47,007 nt of DNA from NCBI GenBank assembly GCA_013003715.1, contig JABDIN010000096.1:1-47007 (forward strand), in the 5' to 3' direction. Under the pieces are notes generated by a model that did not search any database, had not been told where the DNA came from, and saw nothing but the letters and a program-made list of their open reading frames with translations. This DNA is from Desulfobacteraceae bacterium (GTDB lineage Bacteria > Desulfobacterota > Desulfobacteria > Desulfobacterales > Desulfosarcinaceae). The position numbers and the translations under genes are program-made. Numbering within the stretch: position 1 is the stretch's first letter; each line of letters begins with the position of its first letter. Positions 15,456-24,318 of the stretch are shown here, one piece after another.

Positions 15456-16430
15456 CTATAGGATCACTTCCCAGCATCGATGAATCGTTTTCCGCTTGTT
15501 GACATAATCCTCGGGGATGGTTCTGGTCGTGATCTCTTTGATACTCGTAAATGCCAGACGCTTCGTATCAAGCTTGAAATCCTGGTGATTGGTAGAAAAG
15601 ATTATCACGCCCCCGGATCTCATCAAGGCCGCAACCGCCGACAAAAGCCCGGGGTGGTCTTCGAGAATATCGAATCCGTCCTTCCGGCTTCGGCGGGTGT
15701 AAAAAGAAGGGGGGTCCACTACGGCCAGATCAAAGCGTTCCTTATTTCGGAGGGCCTCGGCAAGATAGTCGAAAGCATGGGCCTGAACCAGGCGGTTGTT
15801 TGTATCCGGAATCCCGTTCAGTTCCATATTCCGGCGCGCCCATGCAATGGCCGTCCTGGACCGATCCACGGATAGCGTCCGGTGCGCCCCGCCCTTGGCC
15901 GCCGAACAGGAAAAGGAACCACTATAGCAGAACAGGTTCAGCACATCTTTTCCCGCCGCCATCTCCCGCACCATCTGCCGCGTATTGCGATGATCCGAGA
16001 ACAAGCCGGTATCCACGTAATCCCATAGATTGACATGGAACCGCAGATCCCGCTCGCGAACCACAATGGACCTGTCCGTATAGTCCAGGCGCTCATACCT
16101 TTTGCCGTCGGCCTTCCCATAAAACCGGGTCTTCAGATGGATCTTGTCCACCGGCACCATCAATGCTTCAGCCACGGCCTTACCCATCATCGGCAACCAA
16201 TCCGGGGTGGATTGTTTACGCGTATATTCACCGATCACCAGGTGCCCGGCATACCAGTCCACTGTCGCGCGGATCTCGGGTATATCCCAATCATAGAGCC
16301 GGAAAACATCAATTTGCTGTCTGGCAAACCGTTTGTGCAGATGCCGAAAACGCTTCCTGGCTTTATTCGCCAGCATTCGGGATTGATCGATATATTTTTG
16401 TACGCGAGCGTCAGCAGACATTCCATTCAT
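15456..16430 (-). CDS. rlmK: RlmK-type 23S rRNA (guanine-N7) methyltransferase, stand-alone
   Basis: A 324-aa class I SAM methyltransferase that aligns in pattern with the C-terminal (RlmK) half of the E. coli RlmKL fusion: NKARKRFRHLHKRFARQQ, VFRLYDWDIPEIRATVDWY, LKTRFYGK, LWDYVDTGLFSDHRNTRQ, then the SAM-binding motif LNLFCYSGSFSCSAA and DPPSFYTRRS, FSTNHQDFKLD. RlmK makes m7G in helix 74 of 23S rRNA. In E. coli the enzyme is fused to RlmL; here no THUMP/RlmL part is adjacent. RlmI-type m5C methyltransferases are an alternative, but the N-terminal pattern fits RlmK and no PUA domain is seen. It converges on the response regulator with 13 bases between stops. Confidence 0.8.
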   Translation of the reverse strand: MNGMSADARVQKYIDQSRMLANKARKRFRHLHKRFARQQIDVFRLYDWDIPEIRATVDWYAGHLVIGEYTRKQSTPDWLPMMGKAVAEALMVPVDKIHLKTRFYGKADGKRYERLDYTDRSIVVRERDLRFHVNLWDYVDTGLFSDHRNTRQMVREMAAGKDVLNLFCYSGSFSCSAAKGGAHRTLSVDRSRTAIAWARRNMELNGIPDTNNRLVQAHAFDYLAEALRNKERFDLAVVDPPSFYTRRSRKDGFDILEDHPGLLSAVAALMRSGGVIIFSTNHQDFKLDTKRLAFTSIKEITTRTIPEDYVNKRKTIHRCWEVIL

Positions 16431-16487
16431 CCAAATTCGTAGGCACGGAAAATATAATTCCCAACCATCATCGGTCTTTTTATGGGG

Positions 16488-16742
16488 CTACGGGGCGGAC
16501 TTCCCTAAAATCCGCCGCTTCAGCCAGTGACTGATGCCGGCCGCCGGTTTTGCGGCAACGACATAGCCGATGCAGGCAACCATTACGTGAAGCATGGTCG
16601 CCTGCACAATGTTCATTTCCGGTTTGAGAATATGCGGCACCAGCAATACGGCGACTACGGCACCCATCAGAAAACGCCAGGTGTCCGGCCAGAACAAAAT
16701 ATAGAACAGGATATAAACAGGGGAAAGGGGTCTTTTGGTCAC
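16488..16742 (-). CDS. Small membrane protein, function unknown
   Basis: An 84-aa protein starting at GTG (16742) preceded by GAGGAG. It has two hydrophobic segments (FLMGAVVAVLLVPHIL and ATMLHVMVACIGYVVAA) and a basic C terminus (HWLKRRILGKSAP). No family is recognised. The gene ends 57 bases before rlmK on the same strand, so co-transcription is possible. The RBS and hydrophobic pattern support it as real. Confidence 0.6.
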   Translation of the reverse strand: MTKRPLSPVYILFYILFWPDTWRFLMGAVVAVLLVPHILKPEMNIVQATMLHVMVACIGYVVAAKPAAGISHWLKRRILGKSAP

Positions 16743-16974
16743 GGGATCTCCTCGATCAGTTAATGAAAATTTCGCCCATTATAAAGATCCTGGGTGCTGA
16801 GATCAAGATCCTTGCTTGGCATGTTCAAAAAAGAATCGATTATTTATCCATAAGGTTCATTAAATGAAGTGCGATCCCAATCCGCAGATCAGTCGATTGA
16901 TTGACTTTGTGATCATTACGGTTTACATCATTGTGTACCCACCATGACAGCTCCACTAAGAAAAGGAGGCCTTC

Positions 16975-18018
16975 ATGAAAAAATCCATGCGCATTATGAC
17001 CGAAAAGCCCTTAAACGCCGAGACCCCCACGGAGCGCCTGAGAACGTGGATAACCGGCAACGATGTATTTTTCGATCGGAACCAGGGACAGATACCCGAA
17101 GCACCGATTTCGCTCGATGAGTGGGTGTTGAATCTGGACGGTGAGGTCGACAAACCGCTGACACTGAACTATCAGCAGATTTGCCGAATGCCCAAGGCCA
17201 TCGTCGCCAACACTCTGGAGTGTTCAGGCAACAGCCGGTCCCTGCTGGAAAAGAAAGCATCCGGCAATCCCTGGACCATCGGGGGTGTCGGGAATGCGGT
17301 GTGGGGAGGGGTATGGCTTCGTGATCTTTTGGACGCCGCAGGTCCGACACCGGCCGCCGCCCATGTGGCTTTCGAAGGTTTGGATAAACCGCTCGGAAAA
17401 TCGAAAATCAAATTTATTCGCAGCATTCCCATCCAGAAAGCCATGTCCTCAACACTCCTGGCCTATGAAATGAATGGGGATCTGCTGCCCCGAAAGCACG
17501 GATTTCCCCTGCGCGCGCTGGCCCTGGGATGGACAGGGGCAAATTGCGTGAAATGGGTACACCGGATCACTGTCCGGAAAGCGCCCTATGAAGGGTTTTT
17601 TATGGACAAGGTTTACCGGGTATTTCAAAAAGGCCAGCCCTCCGAAACCGGCGAGCTTGTCTCCCACATCAGCTTGAATTCCATTATCACCCAACCCCTT
17701 CGGGATGAACGTCTGACCACCGGCCGTATTGTAATCCTGGGCGCGGCTTATGGCGGTGAGAATCATGTGGAAAAAGTCGACATCTCCACGGACAATGGTG
17801 ATTCCTGGCAACCGGCTGAATTTATCGGTCCCGATGAGCCTCACGCCTGGCGCCATTGGCAATACATCTGGAACGCGGACCGGGCCGGAGAGTATGTACT
17901 GATGTCGCGGGCGACGGACAATCAAGGCAACCAACAACCCGAATCCGCCGAATGGAATGTTCTCGGGTACGGCAACAACGGTATCAGGGAACATGGTGTG
18001 CCCGTCACCGTGGTATGA
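16975..18018 (+). CDS. Sulfite-oxidase-family molybdopterin oxidoreductase
   Basis: A 347-aa enzyme of the sulfite oxidase/SorA type. The Mo-ligand cysteine is Cys83 in ANTLECSGNSRS. Further family segments are AVWGGVWLRDLLDAAG, the GFPLRALALGWTGANCVKW pocket, and a C-terminal Mo-co dimerisation domain (KVDISTDNGDSWQPAEF...WRHWQYIW). No Tat signal or heme motif is visible, so a cytoplasmic, heme-free form is likely unless an accessory protein escorts it. The reaction could be sulfite oxidation or reduction of a sulfoxide-type substrate. RBS AAAAGGAGG is strong. It converges on the selenoprotein msrA gene with only two bases between stops; the functional link between the two is an inference. 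Confidence 0.88.
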   Translation: MKKSMRIMTEKPLNAETPTERLRTWITGNDVFFDRNQGQIPEAPISLDEWVLNLDGEVDKPLTLNYQQICRMPKAIVANTLECSGNSRSLLEKKASGNPWTIGGVGNAVWGGVWLRDLLDAAGPTPAAAHVAFEGLDKPLGKSKIKFIRSIPIQKAMSSTLLAYEMNGDLLPRKHGFPLRALALGWTGANCVKWVHRITVRKAPYEGFFMDKVYRVFQKGQPSETGELVSHISLNSIITQPLRDERLTTGRIVILGAAYGGENHVEKVDISTDNGDSWQPAEFIGPDEPHAWRHWQYIWNADRAGEYVLMSRATDNQGNQQPESAEWNVLGYGNNGIREHGVPVTVV

Positions 18019-18020
18019 CT

Positions 18021-18818
18021 TTAATTGAACAGCCCGCTCCTGCCGACCAAATGATCCAACGATTGCCGGCCCGCAGGGCTCAATCCTAAATCCGTGATTT
18101 CCGCGGCGAGTTGGTCCGGGCGGCCGTATCCGCCGGCATAGCCGTTGAGCCGTGCCACGGCGGTTGAATTCAGAAAGTCTTTTTCAAGCGGATACATCCG
18201 GGTCATCTCCCTTGTCAGATCCGTCCTGCGTTTCAGCAGGTATTTCTGATGGTAATCCTCCGCCCAGTAGAAAGTCCTGACCGGCAACACTTCCGTCGTC
18301 ACACTGCGGCCTGTCTTCTGTTCCATGGCCGATTTGGATGCGTCGGCCAGCGCCCGCTGTCGCTCATCGTGGTAAAAAACCGCCTTCATATACTGCCGTG
18401 AACCGGACCCTTCGGTGGGTTTATGGCTCTCCCAGAACACGTTGAGAAGTTCGGCATAACTGATTCTGAGGGGATCATAGTCGATTTGTACGGTTTCCGT
18501 ATGATCCCCCATGTGACGATAATCCGGATCACTCATTTGTCCGCCGGCATATCCCACACGGGTTCGGATCACACCGTCGATCAGCCCGAACTGGGCTTCC
18601 ACTCCCCAGAATCATCCCAAACCAAAGGATGCGGTTTCGACCTCGGACGGTAAATTCACATCGATGGCCGGAACTTCCGGCCGCTCGGCTACAACATTGG
18701 TTTGCATCGTCATAGGGTTCTCCTTTACATCTGAATTCTGTTTACACGCATTGAACAAAAACACCATGATCAGTGCGCTCACCATAAAGCCAATGGGCAT
18801 CAAGCCTTTTGTTTTCAC
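18021..18818 (-). CDS. msrA: Selenocysteine-containing methionine sulfoxide reductase A, predicted lipoprotein
   Basis: A 265-aa MsrA read through an in-frame TGA at 18612-18614. The two halves are continuous: ...VETASFGLG, then U69, then FWGVEAQFGLIDG, giving G-U-F-W-G where the family has GCFWG. Downstream motifs RTRVGYAGGQ, DHTETVQIDYDP and EDYHQKYL confirm MsrA. No Cys follows U69, so there is no classical resolving cysteine. The start is GTG at 18818 with GGAGGG seven bases upstream. The leader (MPIGFMVSALIMVFLFNAC) ends in a lipobox-like FNAC, so the enzyme is probably membrane-anchored outside the cytoplasm. It begins 71 bases after the RND pump gene and is likely in the same operon. 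It repairs Met-S-sulfoxide. Confidence 0.92.
18583..18597 (-). promoter_or_regulatory. Candidate bacterial SECIS element of msrA
   Basis: On the mRNA, a five-base-pair stem AGCCC/GGGCU with loop AGUUC starts 15 bases after the UGA at 18614-18612, and its loop begins at base 20. Bacterial SECIS elements usually have a small apical loop with a G in its first two bases, about 16-37 bases after UGA; this hairpin fits. An alternative stem CUGGG/CCCAG lies closer to UGA. No folding was computed. Confidence 0.65.
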
Positions 18819-18889
18819 CGCAGTGCCCTCCAAGTTGAGAAATAACCGTAAAAAATATCCTGCAATGGTGCATGAAGATGCCTGCACTC

Positions 18890-21800
18890 CTATTGCAGCG
18901 GTTTGGCCTTTAATCCATCACAATCCACCGACCAATTGCATTCGGCATCAGCACTCAATCCGCATCCCGCAGGCAGCTTGATTCCTTGGGGTGTGGGAAG
19001 ATGGCAGATGGTGGCGGACCGTGTTTCGGCGGCCGTGGTTGCCTGGAAGTGCTGCCGGGCAATCAACATGTATACCGACGGAATGATAAACAAGGTGAAA
19101 AACGTACCGACCGCCATGCCGCCAACGAGCACGAGACCGATGGAATTTCGGGCCGCCGCGCCGGCACCACTGACCAGCACCAGGGGGAAATAGCCGACGA
19201 TGGTGGCAGTCGAAGTCATCAGAATGGGACGCAGGCGCGTCCGGGCGGCTTCCCGAATGGCCTCCAGTTTGGTCATCCCCTTGAGTTGCAGCTTGTTGGC
19301 GAACTCGACAATGAGAATACCGTTTTTAGAGACGACACCGACGAGGGTGACCAATCCGACCTGTGAGTATATGTTCAGGGTGGTCGTCCATCCATCCGTC
19401 CAGAAAGCGGCATTGGGATCGGGAATTTTAAGGAAAGTGAAGATCAGCGCACCAAACATGGCTAAAGGTACGGATCCGGCCAGAATAACAAAAGGATCCC
19501 GGAAACTATTGTACTGGGCCGCCAGGGTCAAAAAAATCATGACCATGGCCAGGGCGAAGGCCGGCAGGAACTTGTTTCCTTCCGTACGCAGTTGGCGGGA
19601 TTCACCGGTATAATCGATCACATACCCCTGGGGCAGAATTTTAGCGGCTTCGTCTTCAAGAAATCTCAGGGCTTCATCCAATGGACGCAAGGGTACACCG
19701 CTGAGCGTCACGGCATTGAATTGCTGAAAGCGGTTTATGGATCGCGGCACCGTTCGATTCTCCACGGTGGCGATGGTGCTCAAGGGCACTAACTTGCCCG
19801 CCGGGCCGGTGACATATACATCCCGCAATTGCCCGGCGGTCAGACGATTTAACCGCTGGATCAGGGGAATCACCTTATAGCTCCGGCCGTCAATATTGAA
19901 CCGGTTGACAAAATTCCCGCCCACCAATGCCGACAGGTCTGCACCCACTTGCTGAAGATTCAATCCCAAATCCGCCACCTTGTCACGGTCGATAATAATC
20001 TGCGCCTCGGGCTGATCGATCTTGACATCGATGATTGGCGGAAAGGCGAACAAACCGCTCTGGATCGCCTTGAGCTGCAGTTGCCGTGCAAAATCCAGGA
20101 TCTTTTCCGGCTCTTCGGTGGCGGCCAGGATAAATTCCACGGGAAATTGACCGCCGCCCGGCAGTGCCGGAGGGGTGACCGCAAACATGCGGATTCCCGG
20201 TATCTGCATTAATCCGTACTGGACTTGGGGCAGGATATCAAAAATCGTGCGTTCCCGCTCTTCCCATGGGGCAACGACCATTCCACCGAACCCGGAGGAT
20301 GGTGACGTGATTTGAAACGTGAATTCGGTTTCCGGAACACTCATGAACACATTGTTGGCGGCCGCCGCATCCCGGCTGGTTTGGTCCAGGGTGGCATTGG
20401 CGGCGGCTTCCACTATACCGAATATTATGCCCTGATCTTCCGCGGGCGCCAGTTCCTTCGGGGACATGAGAAACAAGGGAATGGCCAGCAGTCCCAGCAG
20501 CAACCATACCGTGTAAACCGCTGGTCGCGAATTCAATGTCCTGTTCAACAATCGGTCGTAGAACGAGCCCAAGCGGTTGAAATCGCGTGCGATACGTCCG
20601 GCCAAACCGGTCCCGGTCATTCCGGGCTTGAGCAGTCTGGACGTTAACATGGGGGACAGGGTCAATGCCACCACGGTTGAAATAACCACGGCACCGGTCA
20701 GGGTAAATGCGAATTCACGGAACAAGCTGCCGGTCAACCCGCCCTGCAGGCCGATCGGTGCGTAAACAGCCGCCAAAACAATGGTTGTGGCGATAATCGG
20801 CCCCACGAGTTCCCGCGCACCTTCCAGGGCGGCGTCAAGGGGAGATTTGCCCATGCGCAGATGCCGTTCAACGTTTTCCACCATGACAATGGCATCGTCC
20901 ACCACCAAACCCACGGCGAGGACAATGGCCAGCAGGGTGAGGAGATTAATGGTGAATCCGAACACCTGCATGAGAAATAACCCGCCGATGAGCGACAGCG
21001 GAATGGCCAATACCGGAATTATGGCCGACCGCAAAGATCCGAGAAAGAGGAATATGATCGCGGCAACAATGATCAAAGTGATGATCAGTGTCTCGCTGAC
21101 CTCTGTAATGGAGTTTTCAATGTATTCGGTGGCGTCATAGGCAATACGGCCGGTCAGGCCGCCGGGCAATGCGGTTTGAATGGCCGCCATTTCAGTACGC
21201 ACGGCCTTGATGATATCCAGGGAGTTGGCATTGGGCAGAGGCCAGATTCCCATGAATACGGCGGTTTGGCCTGAGAACCGCACTTCGGTGTCGTAGTCCT
21301 CGGAACCCAGCACCACTTCCGCGATATCTGCCAATCGGACAATGGCGCCGTCATGCTGACTCACCGCCAACCGTTTGAATTCCGCCACCGAGGTCAGATC
21401 CGTATTAGCTGTCAGGTTGACCTGCACAAGCGTTCCTTTGGTTTTGCCAACCGCCGACAGGAAGTTGTTGGCGGCTAACGCCTGTCTCACCTGAACGGGA
21501 CTGACGTTGAAGGCGGCCATACGCTCCGGGTTCAGCCAGATTCTCATCGCAAAGGTGCGGGCACCTAAAATGTCGGCACGCTGCACACCGGTAATGGCGG
21601 ACAGTCGTGGTTGTACGACACGCATCAGGTAATCCGTAATCTGGTTCGGGAGCAGTACATCGGATGTGAAACTGAGATATGCGGAGGCGAACTGGCTGTC
21701 GGCCGACTCCACGTTAATGGTGGGTACCTCGGCTTCGGGTGGCAGATCACCGCGTACCTGATCCACCTTGGCACTGATTTCCGACAGCGCCTTAATGGGA

Positions 21801-22111
21801 TCCGCATTCAATTCGAGACGGGCGGTGATGGTGGACAGGCCCTGCAGGCTCTGGGATTGAATGTAATCGATTCCATCCGCAGCGGCGATTGCCCGTTCAA
21901 GGGGCGTGGTGATGAATCCGCGCACCAGATCGGAACCGGCGCCCACGTACACGGTGCTCACGGTCACGGCCGCATTGTCACTGCGCGGATACTGACGCAC
22001 ATTCAGGTTAAGCAGGGCCTGCACCCCGGCGATGACGATCACCAGACTGACGACCATGGCCAGAACCGGCCGGCGTATGAAAATATCCGTGATGTTCATG
22101 TTCATAAGCAT
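18890..22111 (-). CDS. RND efflux transporter, inner-membrane pump (AcrB/MexB-like)
   Basis: A 1073-aa HAE-1 family RND pump. Visible features: N-terminal helix (IFIRRPVLAMVVSLVIVIAG), the first porter domain, the TM4 proton-relay pair in LAVGLVVDDAIVMVENVERHL, and a second repeat ending in SKNGILIVEFANKLQ and the RLRPILMTSTATIVGYFPL signature. Length is normal for the family apart from a Cys-containing tail of about 45 residues after the last helix, which looks lineage-specific. It would expel hydrophobic or toxic compounds by proton antiport with the adaptor encoded upstream and an outer-membrane channel not found here. ATGs at 22105 and 22099 are alternative starts; GGGTGA precedes the former. 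Confidence 0.94.
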   Translation of the reverse strand: MLMNMNITDIFIRRPVLAMVVSLVIVIAGVQALLNLNVRQYPRSDNAAVTVSTVYVGAGSDLVRGFITTPLERAIAAADGIDYIQSQSLQGLSTITARLELNADPIKALSEISAKVDQVRGDLPPEAEVPTINVESADSQFASAYLSFTSDVLLPNQITDYLMRVVQPRLSAITGVQRADILGARTFAMRIWLNPERMAAFNVSPVQVRQALAANNFLSAVGKTKGTLVQVNLTANTDLTSVAEFKRLAVSQHDGAIVRLADIAEVVLGSEDYDTEVRFSGQTAVFMGIWPLPNANSLDIIKAVRTEMAAIQTALPGGLTGRIAYDATEYIENSITEVSETLIITLIIVAAIIFLFLGSLRSAIIPVLAIPLSLIGGLFLMQVFGFTINLLTLLAIVLAVGLVVDDAIVMVENVERHLRMGKSPLDAALEGARELVGPIIATTIVLAAVYAPIGLQGGLTGSLFREFAFTLTGAVVISTVVALTLSPMLTSRLLKPGMTGTGLAGRIARDFNRLGSFYDRLLNRTLNSRPAVYTVWLLLGLLAIPLFLMSPKELAPAEDQGIIFGIVEAAANATLDQTSRDAAAANNVFMSVPETEFTFQITSPSSGFGGMVVAPWEERERTIFDILPQVQYGLMQIPGIRMFAVTPPALPGGGQFPVEFILAATEEPEKILDFARQLQLKAIQSGLFAFPPIIDVKIDQPEAQIIIDRDKVADLGLNLQQVGADLSALVGGNFVNRFNIDGRSYKVIPLIQRLNRLTAGQLRDVYVTGPAGKLVPLSTIATVENRTVPRSINRFQQFNAVTLSGVPLRPLDEALRFLEDEAAKILPQGYVIDYTGESRQLRTEGNKFLPAFALAMVMIFLTLAAQYNSFRDPFVILAGSVPLAMFGALIFTFLKIPDPNAAFWTDGWTTTLNIYSQVGLVTLVGVVSKNGILIVEFANKLQLKGMTKLEAIREAARTRLRPILMTSTATIVGYFPLVLVSGAGAAARNSIGLVLVGGMAVGTFFTLFIIPSVYMLIARQHFQATTAAETRSATICHLPTPQGIKLPAGCGLSADAECNWSVDCDGLKAKPLQ

Positions 22112-22167
22112 TCACCCGAGGGTCACATCTTCCGGATTGAGGTTCAATCAGACAACCGGTTATTGAT

Positions 22168-23301
22168 TTATGCGTTTTCAGGCTGTGGTTTCAGCTCAAA
22201 TTCAGGAACAAGCGAGTTGTCAACGACAACCGTCTGGTCGTTTCGTAATTTAAAAACACCTGAGCTGACAACCGTCTGTCCGGCGGTAAGACCAGTGCGA
22301 ACGGCAATAAAATCACCCCGGTTTTCCCCGAGTTGGACAAATTGCTGGCGAAGCACCTGACCTGATCCATCCCCGGTGTTATCGGAATCTTCCACAAGAA
22401 ACACCGAGTCACCGTAAGGAGCGTGGTATACGGCGGTGGCGGGAATCATCAGCACCGGCAGCCTGGCCGGCAACACGACGGTGACACTGGTATACATACC
22501 CGGCCGCAACCGCTCGCCGGGATTCGCCAGAGTGGCCTGTGCACGGATATTGCGCGTGGCCGGGTCCACTTCAGGGTTCACCGCGGTGATGATGCCTTCC
22601 ATGATCTCACCCCCATGACCATCGGCACTTATTCTCACCGGCAGTCCCAATTGCAGATTGGGCAACTCCTGCTGCGGTAATTGAAAGTTCACAAATACGG
22701 ACCCCAGAGACTGGAGCGTGACAATGGCTTGGCCCGGTTCGAGCACTTCTCCGAGATTAACCCGGCGGATCCCCAGGCGTCCGCTGAACGGTGCCCGGAT
22801 GGTTTTCTTGGCAATGACGGCACTGATATTGTCCACTCGCGCAACGGCCTGATCCAATTGGGCCTGCCGATCGTCAAAATCGGCGCGGGGAATAAGTTGC
22901 CTGTTGAGCAATTCCCGGGCACGCGCCGCATTTTTTCCCGCCAATACCACTTCGCTTTCCGCCGCACTCAACTGCGCCTTTTCCACCGAAATATCCTGGC
23001 TCAGCAACAATTGACCGCCTGAAACCGTCGCACCGGGTTCAAATACGATCCGAGTGATCTTACCCGGAAGTTCCGCTGTAACCGTGACACCCTGAACCGC
23101 TTCGATGGATCCTACAGCAGCCAGCGTCGTCTCCCACAAGACCGAGCTGACCTCTATGGCGGTGACCGGTTGGGCCGGCGGCGTAAAAGCCTTGCCCTGT
23201 GCAACCATGTGCCCGATTTGAAGTCCTTTGACTGCAGCCAGGGCACCTGCCACTACCACGACCACGATGATGGCAATAAGTATACGGGTATACATTTTCA
23301 T
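22168..23301 (-). CDS. RND efflux periplasmic adaptor (membrane fusion protein)
   Basis: A 377-aa HlyD/AcrA-family adaptor that bridges the RND pump to an outer-membrane channel. It has an N-terminal signal-anchor (TRILIAIIVVVVVAGALAAVK), a lipoyl-like half-motif (VTAELPGKITRIVFEPGATVSGGQLL), a short helical hairpin (AARARELLNRQLIPRADFDDRQAQLD), and the second lipoyl half (IRAPFSGRLGIRRVNLGEVLEPGQ). It was trimmed to the ATG at 23301, where GGGAGGG lies nine bases upstream. The gap to the pump gene is 56 bases, so both are one operon, with msrA behind them. No outer-membrane factor or regulator gene is adjacent. Confidence 0.92.
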   Translation of the reverse strand: MKMYTRILIAIIVVVVVAGALAAVKGLQIGHMVAQGKAFTPPAQPVTAIEVSSVLWETTLAAVGSIEAVQGVTVTAELPGKITRIVFEPGATVSGGQLLLSQDISVEKAQLSAAESEVVLAGKNAARARELLNRQLIPRADFDDRQAQLDQAVARVDNISAVIAKKTIRAPFSGRLGIRRVNLGEVLEPGQAIVTLQSLGSVFVNFQLPQQELPNLQLGLPVRISADGHGGEIMEGIITAVNPEVDPATRNIRAQATLANPGERLRPGMYTSVTVVLPARLPVLMIPATAVYHAPYGDSVFLVEDSDNTGDGSGQVLRQQFVQLGENRGDFIAVRTGLTAGQTVVSSGVFKLRNDQTVVVDNSLVPEFELKPQPENA

Positions 23302-23698
23302 TTGATCAGCCCTCCCGGTATGCAACCGGTTTGATTAACGTCTAAACCGATGGATAGGAATAGCGGGGTGCGTGCCCCTTGTCGATGCCGCGTTTGTGGA
23401 ATATAGCCCGAGGGTGCTATTGAACCTTTGTATTGAAGGTAAATAGATGAGATTTTAGCGGTTTGGGGATATCGTTCGTTGGTTTTTATCTCCTTGAAAT
23501 ACCGGTACAGGTTTTCCCTTCACTCGAATCGTTTCCGGGAAACTTCAGTTAAGATCATTGTAAACCCAAACTAAGATCCGACTCGCCGATGTCAACTCGG
23601 CTGTTACCGGTGAATATGTCGTTTAAAGCAATATCGCTTGACGGATGATACGAGAAACCTATCTTTAACAATAAACAGACATACAAAAGGAGTGACAA
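23302..23698. other. Divergent intergenic region, RND operon versus DJ-1 operon
   Basis: About 400 bases with no gene. It must hold promoters for both divergent transcription units. The only structure I can point to is the inverted repeat at 23327-23349. Confidence 0.5.
23327..23349. promoter_or_regulatory. Candidate operator upstream of the RND operon
   Basis: Inverted repeat CGGTTT-N11-AAACCG whose inner edge lies about 25 bases before the adaptor start codon. The location suits a repressor of the efflux operon, but no regulator gene is adjacent and the arms are short, so chance is possible. Confidence 0.35.
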
Positions 23699-24220
23699 AT
23701 GAAACTGACAGGTAAAAATATCGGTATCCTGGCTGCCGCTGCTTTCGAGGACCTGGAATTCTGGGTACCGCATATGCGCATGGTCGAGGAAGGGGCAACC
23801 GTCACCGTCATCGGCACCAAGAGCGGTGTAACTTACAAGAGTAAAAGTGGCGGGCTGACGGTGAAAAGCCAGGCCGCCGCCGACGAACTCTCCGCCGATC
23901 AACTGGATGCGCTGCTCGTGCCCGGTGGATGGGCGCCGGACAAACTGCGGCGTGATGCGGGTGTTCTTCGCCTGGTCCGGGAAATGAACGACCGTCAAAA
24001 AATCCTGGGTTTTATCTGCCATGCCGGATGGGTTGCCGCCAGCGCCGGTATTTGTAAGGGCAAAAGTGTCACCGGCAGTACCGGCATCAAGGACGATATG
24101 GAAAACGCCGGTGCGGTATGGGTGGATGAGCCTGCATTTCGTGACGGCAATCAGGTATGGGGCCGCGTGGTGGAAGACATCCCGGACTATTGCCGCGAAC
24201 TGGTGAAGGCACTCTCATGA
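23699..24220 (+). CDS. DJ-1/PfpI-family protein
   Basis: A 173-aa member of the DJ-1/PfpI superfamily (class I glutamine amidotransferase-like). The nucleophile-elbow Cys is in GFICHAGWV, with the VPGGWAPDKLRR segment and an early acidic residue (AFEDLEFW) as expected for PfpI/YhbO proteins. Family members act as glyoxalases, deglycases or stress chaperones; which applies here is unknown. RBS AAGGAG lies eight bases upstream. Its stop overlaps the ATG of a 27-codon ORF (ATGA), and the YHS selenoprotein starts 98 bases later, so an operon is likely. It is cytoplasmic because no signal is seen. Confidence 0.9.
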   Translation: MKLTGKNIGILAAAAFEDLEFWVPHMRMVEEGATVTVIGTKSGVTYKSKSGGLTVKSQAAADELSADQLDALLVPGGWAPDKLRRDAGVLRLVREMNDRQKILGFICHAGWVAASAGICKGKSVTGSTGIKDDMENAGAVWVDEPAFRDGNQVWGRVVEDIPDYCRELVKALS

Positions 24221-24300
24221 AAATACTGATGGCCAGCGGGTTGGATGATTTTTCAGTACGCGGACAATGGGAAAAACTCCCCGGCTCCTCAAATACTTAA
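24217..24300 (+). CDS. 27-residue ORF coupled to the DJ-1 gene
   Basis: The frame ATG at 24217 overlaps the DJ-1 stop by four bases and ends with TAA at 24300, 18 bases before the YHS gene start. The product (MKILMASGLDDFSVRGQW followed by nine residues) resembles nothing I recognise. It could be a coupling peptide, a genuine small protein, or the remnant of a decayed gene. Only the overlap and the tight spacing support it. Confidence 0.3.
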   Translation: MKILMASGLDDFSVRGQWEKLPGSSNT

Positions 24301-24318
24301 AAACAAAGGAAACCGGTC

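Noticed and set aside
18612..18887. Separate 91-codon lipoprotein upstream of a truncated MsrA
   Set aside because: The frame is the same as MsrA, the TGA falls exactly on the catalytic residue, and the second half has no start or RBS at the right place.
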